Shown here one piece after another: positions 4,931-5,562 of a stretch of 5,562 bases of DNA (the first letter of the stretch is position 1; every line of letters starts with the position of its first letter). Below the pieces are notes generated by a model. That model worked only from the letters and a program-made list of their open reading frames with translations. It was not told where the DNA came from and did not search any database. The stretch covers positions 1 to 5,562 of the forward strand of contig JACNFS010000135.1 in NCBI GenBank assembly GCA_014384515.1, given 5' to 3'. This stretch comes from Dehalococcoidia bacterium (GTDB lineage Bacteria > Chloroflexota > Dehalococcoidia > GIF9 > UBA5629). Made by a program: the position numbers and the translations under genes.

Positions 4931-5562
4931 CTAAAAATCCACGTAGTCCCGCTTCAGAAGGCTCCCACGATCAACGTTAAATACATCCAGCAACTCCCCT
5001 ATCAACAACGCTTTTTGCTCAGCGTCTTTTTTGGACCAGGTGCGACTCTTGACCTCCAGGAAGACTCCTTCGTAAGCCGGCTTAGTTAACCTATCAAGAT
5101 TGACAGCAAATTGCACTCCCTTGTACCTGATATGCCAGCGCTGCCGATGCTTGTGAACCTCTTTCACGCTGTCGGGCTCAAAATACTCACAATAGAAACG
5201 CAGGGTTCGATCGGCCTTGGAAGTGAAGCGAGAACGAGAGAGAAGTACGGAATTGTCAAACTCCTGCTCGCTGCCGGGCCCGGTTAGGGTCAAGGTGTGG
5301 ATGGACTCAGGGACTCCCCCCTCCTCCCTCACCACGTTATCCTCACGATGACGAATACATCCCTGGCTCGCGTTCGCAAAAAGCAAGTAGGTATCGTACT
5401 GGTCTCGCACCGAGGGCCGCCAAACAGCAGATATATCCGGATGAGCCAGCCCTTCCTTGACAGCAACCTCTCCCTCCACAGACCCCTTGACTTGCACCTC
5501 AAATGTTTCCTCCCACTCCAAACCGCCAATGGCCACGAGTTTGTCCAGGAGGCTCTCCTCCC
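4931..5562 (-). CDS. CYTH-like (triphosphate tunnel metalloenzyme-type) protein, C-terminal part
   Basis: The minus-strand frame is open from the window edge to TAG at 4933-4931, giving about 209 residues. A GTG at 5536 could be a start, but the frame is open beyond it and no Shine-Dalgarno site is evident, so the gene probably continues outside. Visible CYTH-like elements in order are EVQVKG (compare the ExExK motif), QYDTYLLF, CIRHRED, HTLTLTGPG, the basic strand VHKHRQRWHIRYKG, FAVNLDRL and FLEVKSR. A C-terminal helix (AEQKALLIGELLDVFNV) ends the domain. The family holds triphosphatases and class IV adenylate cyclases that bind triphosphates with metal inside a beta barrel. EVQVK has Gln in place of the second Glu, so activity is uncertain. 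The residues before this domain (LLDKLVAIGGLEWEE) might close a preceding domain. It is convergent to ssrA. Confidence 0.65.
   Translation of the reverse strand, partial: EESLLDKLVAIGGLEWEETFEVQVKGSVEGEVAVKEGLAHPDISAVWRPSVRDQYDTYLLFANASQGCIRHREDNVVREEGGVPESIHTLTLTGPGSEQEFDNSVLLSRSRFTSKADRTLRFYCEYFEPDSVKEVHKHRQRWHIRYKGVQFAVNLDRLTKPAYEGVFLEVKSRTWSKKDAEQKALLIGELLDVFNVDRGSLLKRDYVDF

Noticed and set aside
1..5562. CRISPR arrays, insertion sequences or integrase sites
   Set aside because: No regularly spaced repeats, transposase-like protein or long terminal inverted repeats are visible on either strand. A tmRNA 3' end is a common integration target, but nothing like an integrase follows it here.

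Overview
The window looks like chromosomal DNA from a bacterium of moderate GC content with ordinary sigma70-type promoters and Shine-Dalgarno sites. The best lineage clue is the tmRNA. Its resume codon is GGC rather than the usual GCA/GCx, and the tag reads GEPQLALAA. That Gly-Glu start resembles, from memory, the tag of Dehalococcoides, so a Chloroflexota (Dehalococcoidia-like) host is my inference, not a proof.

Layout, left to right. (1) 1-89: the last codons of an unrecognised plus-strand gene. (2) 303-1620: a compact, AT-richer two-gene unit encoding a 102-residue single-pass membrane protein and a 330-residue SIR2-fold protein without zinc cysteines. It resembles NAD-consuming antiphage effectors, but without the partners of the named systems. 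(3) 1621-1923: a non-coding stretch with palindromes, ending in the probable promoter and leader of the next gene. (4) 1924-3604: a membrane-anchored PDZ/S41 C-terminal processing protease whose end overlaps smpB by 11 bp. (5) 3638-4295: a type II toxin-antitoxin pair (Phd/YefM antitoxin, RelE-like toxin) driven by a perfect TTGACA-N17-TATAAT promoter. (6) 4352-4801: ssrA (tmRNA) with its own promoter, two recognisable pseudoknots, tag reading frame, tRNA-like ends and a strong terminator. (7) 4931-5562, minus strand: the C-terminal part of a CYTH-like protein running off the window.

The core, genes 4 to 6, is a ribosome-rescue neighbourhood. SmpB and tmRNA together release stalled ribosomes and tag the unfinished protein, and tail-specific proteases of the Ctp/Prc family can degrade proteins with such nonpolar tags outside the cytoplasm. 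A RelE-type toxin, whose known relatives cut mRNA on the ribosome and so create stalled complexes, sits between the two rescue genes. Arginine codon use (AGA/AGG 7 of 10 in the antitoxin, 2 of 20 in smpB) suggests the pair arrived separately. The SIR2 unit upstream is a separate candidate defence module.
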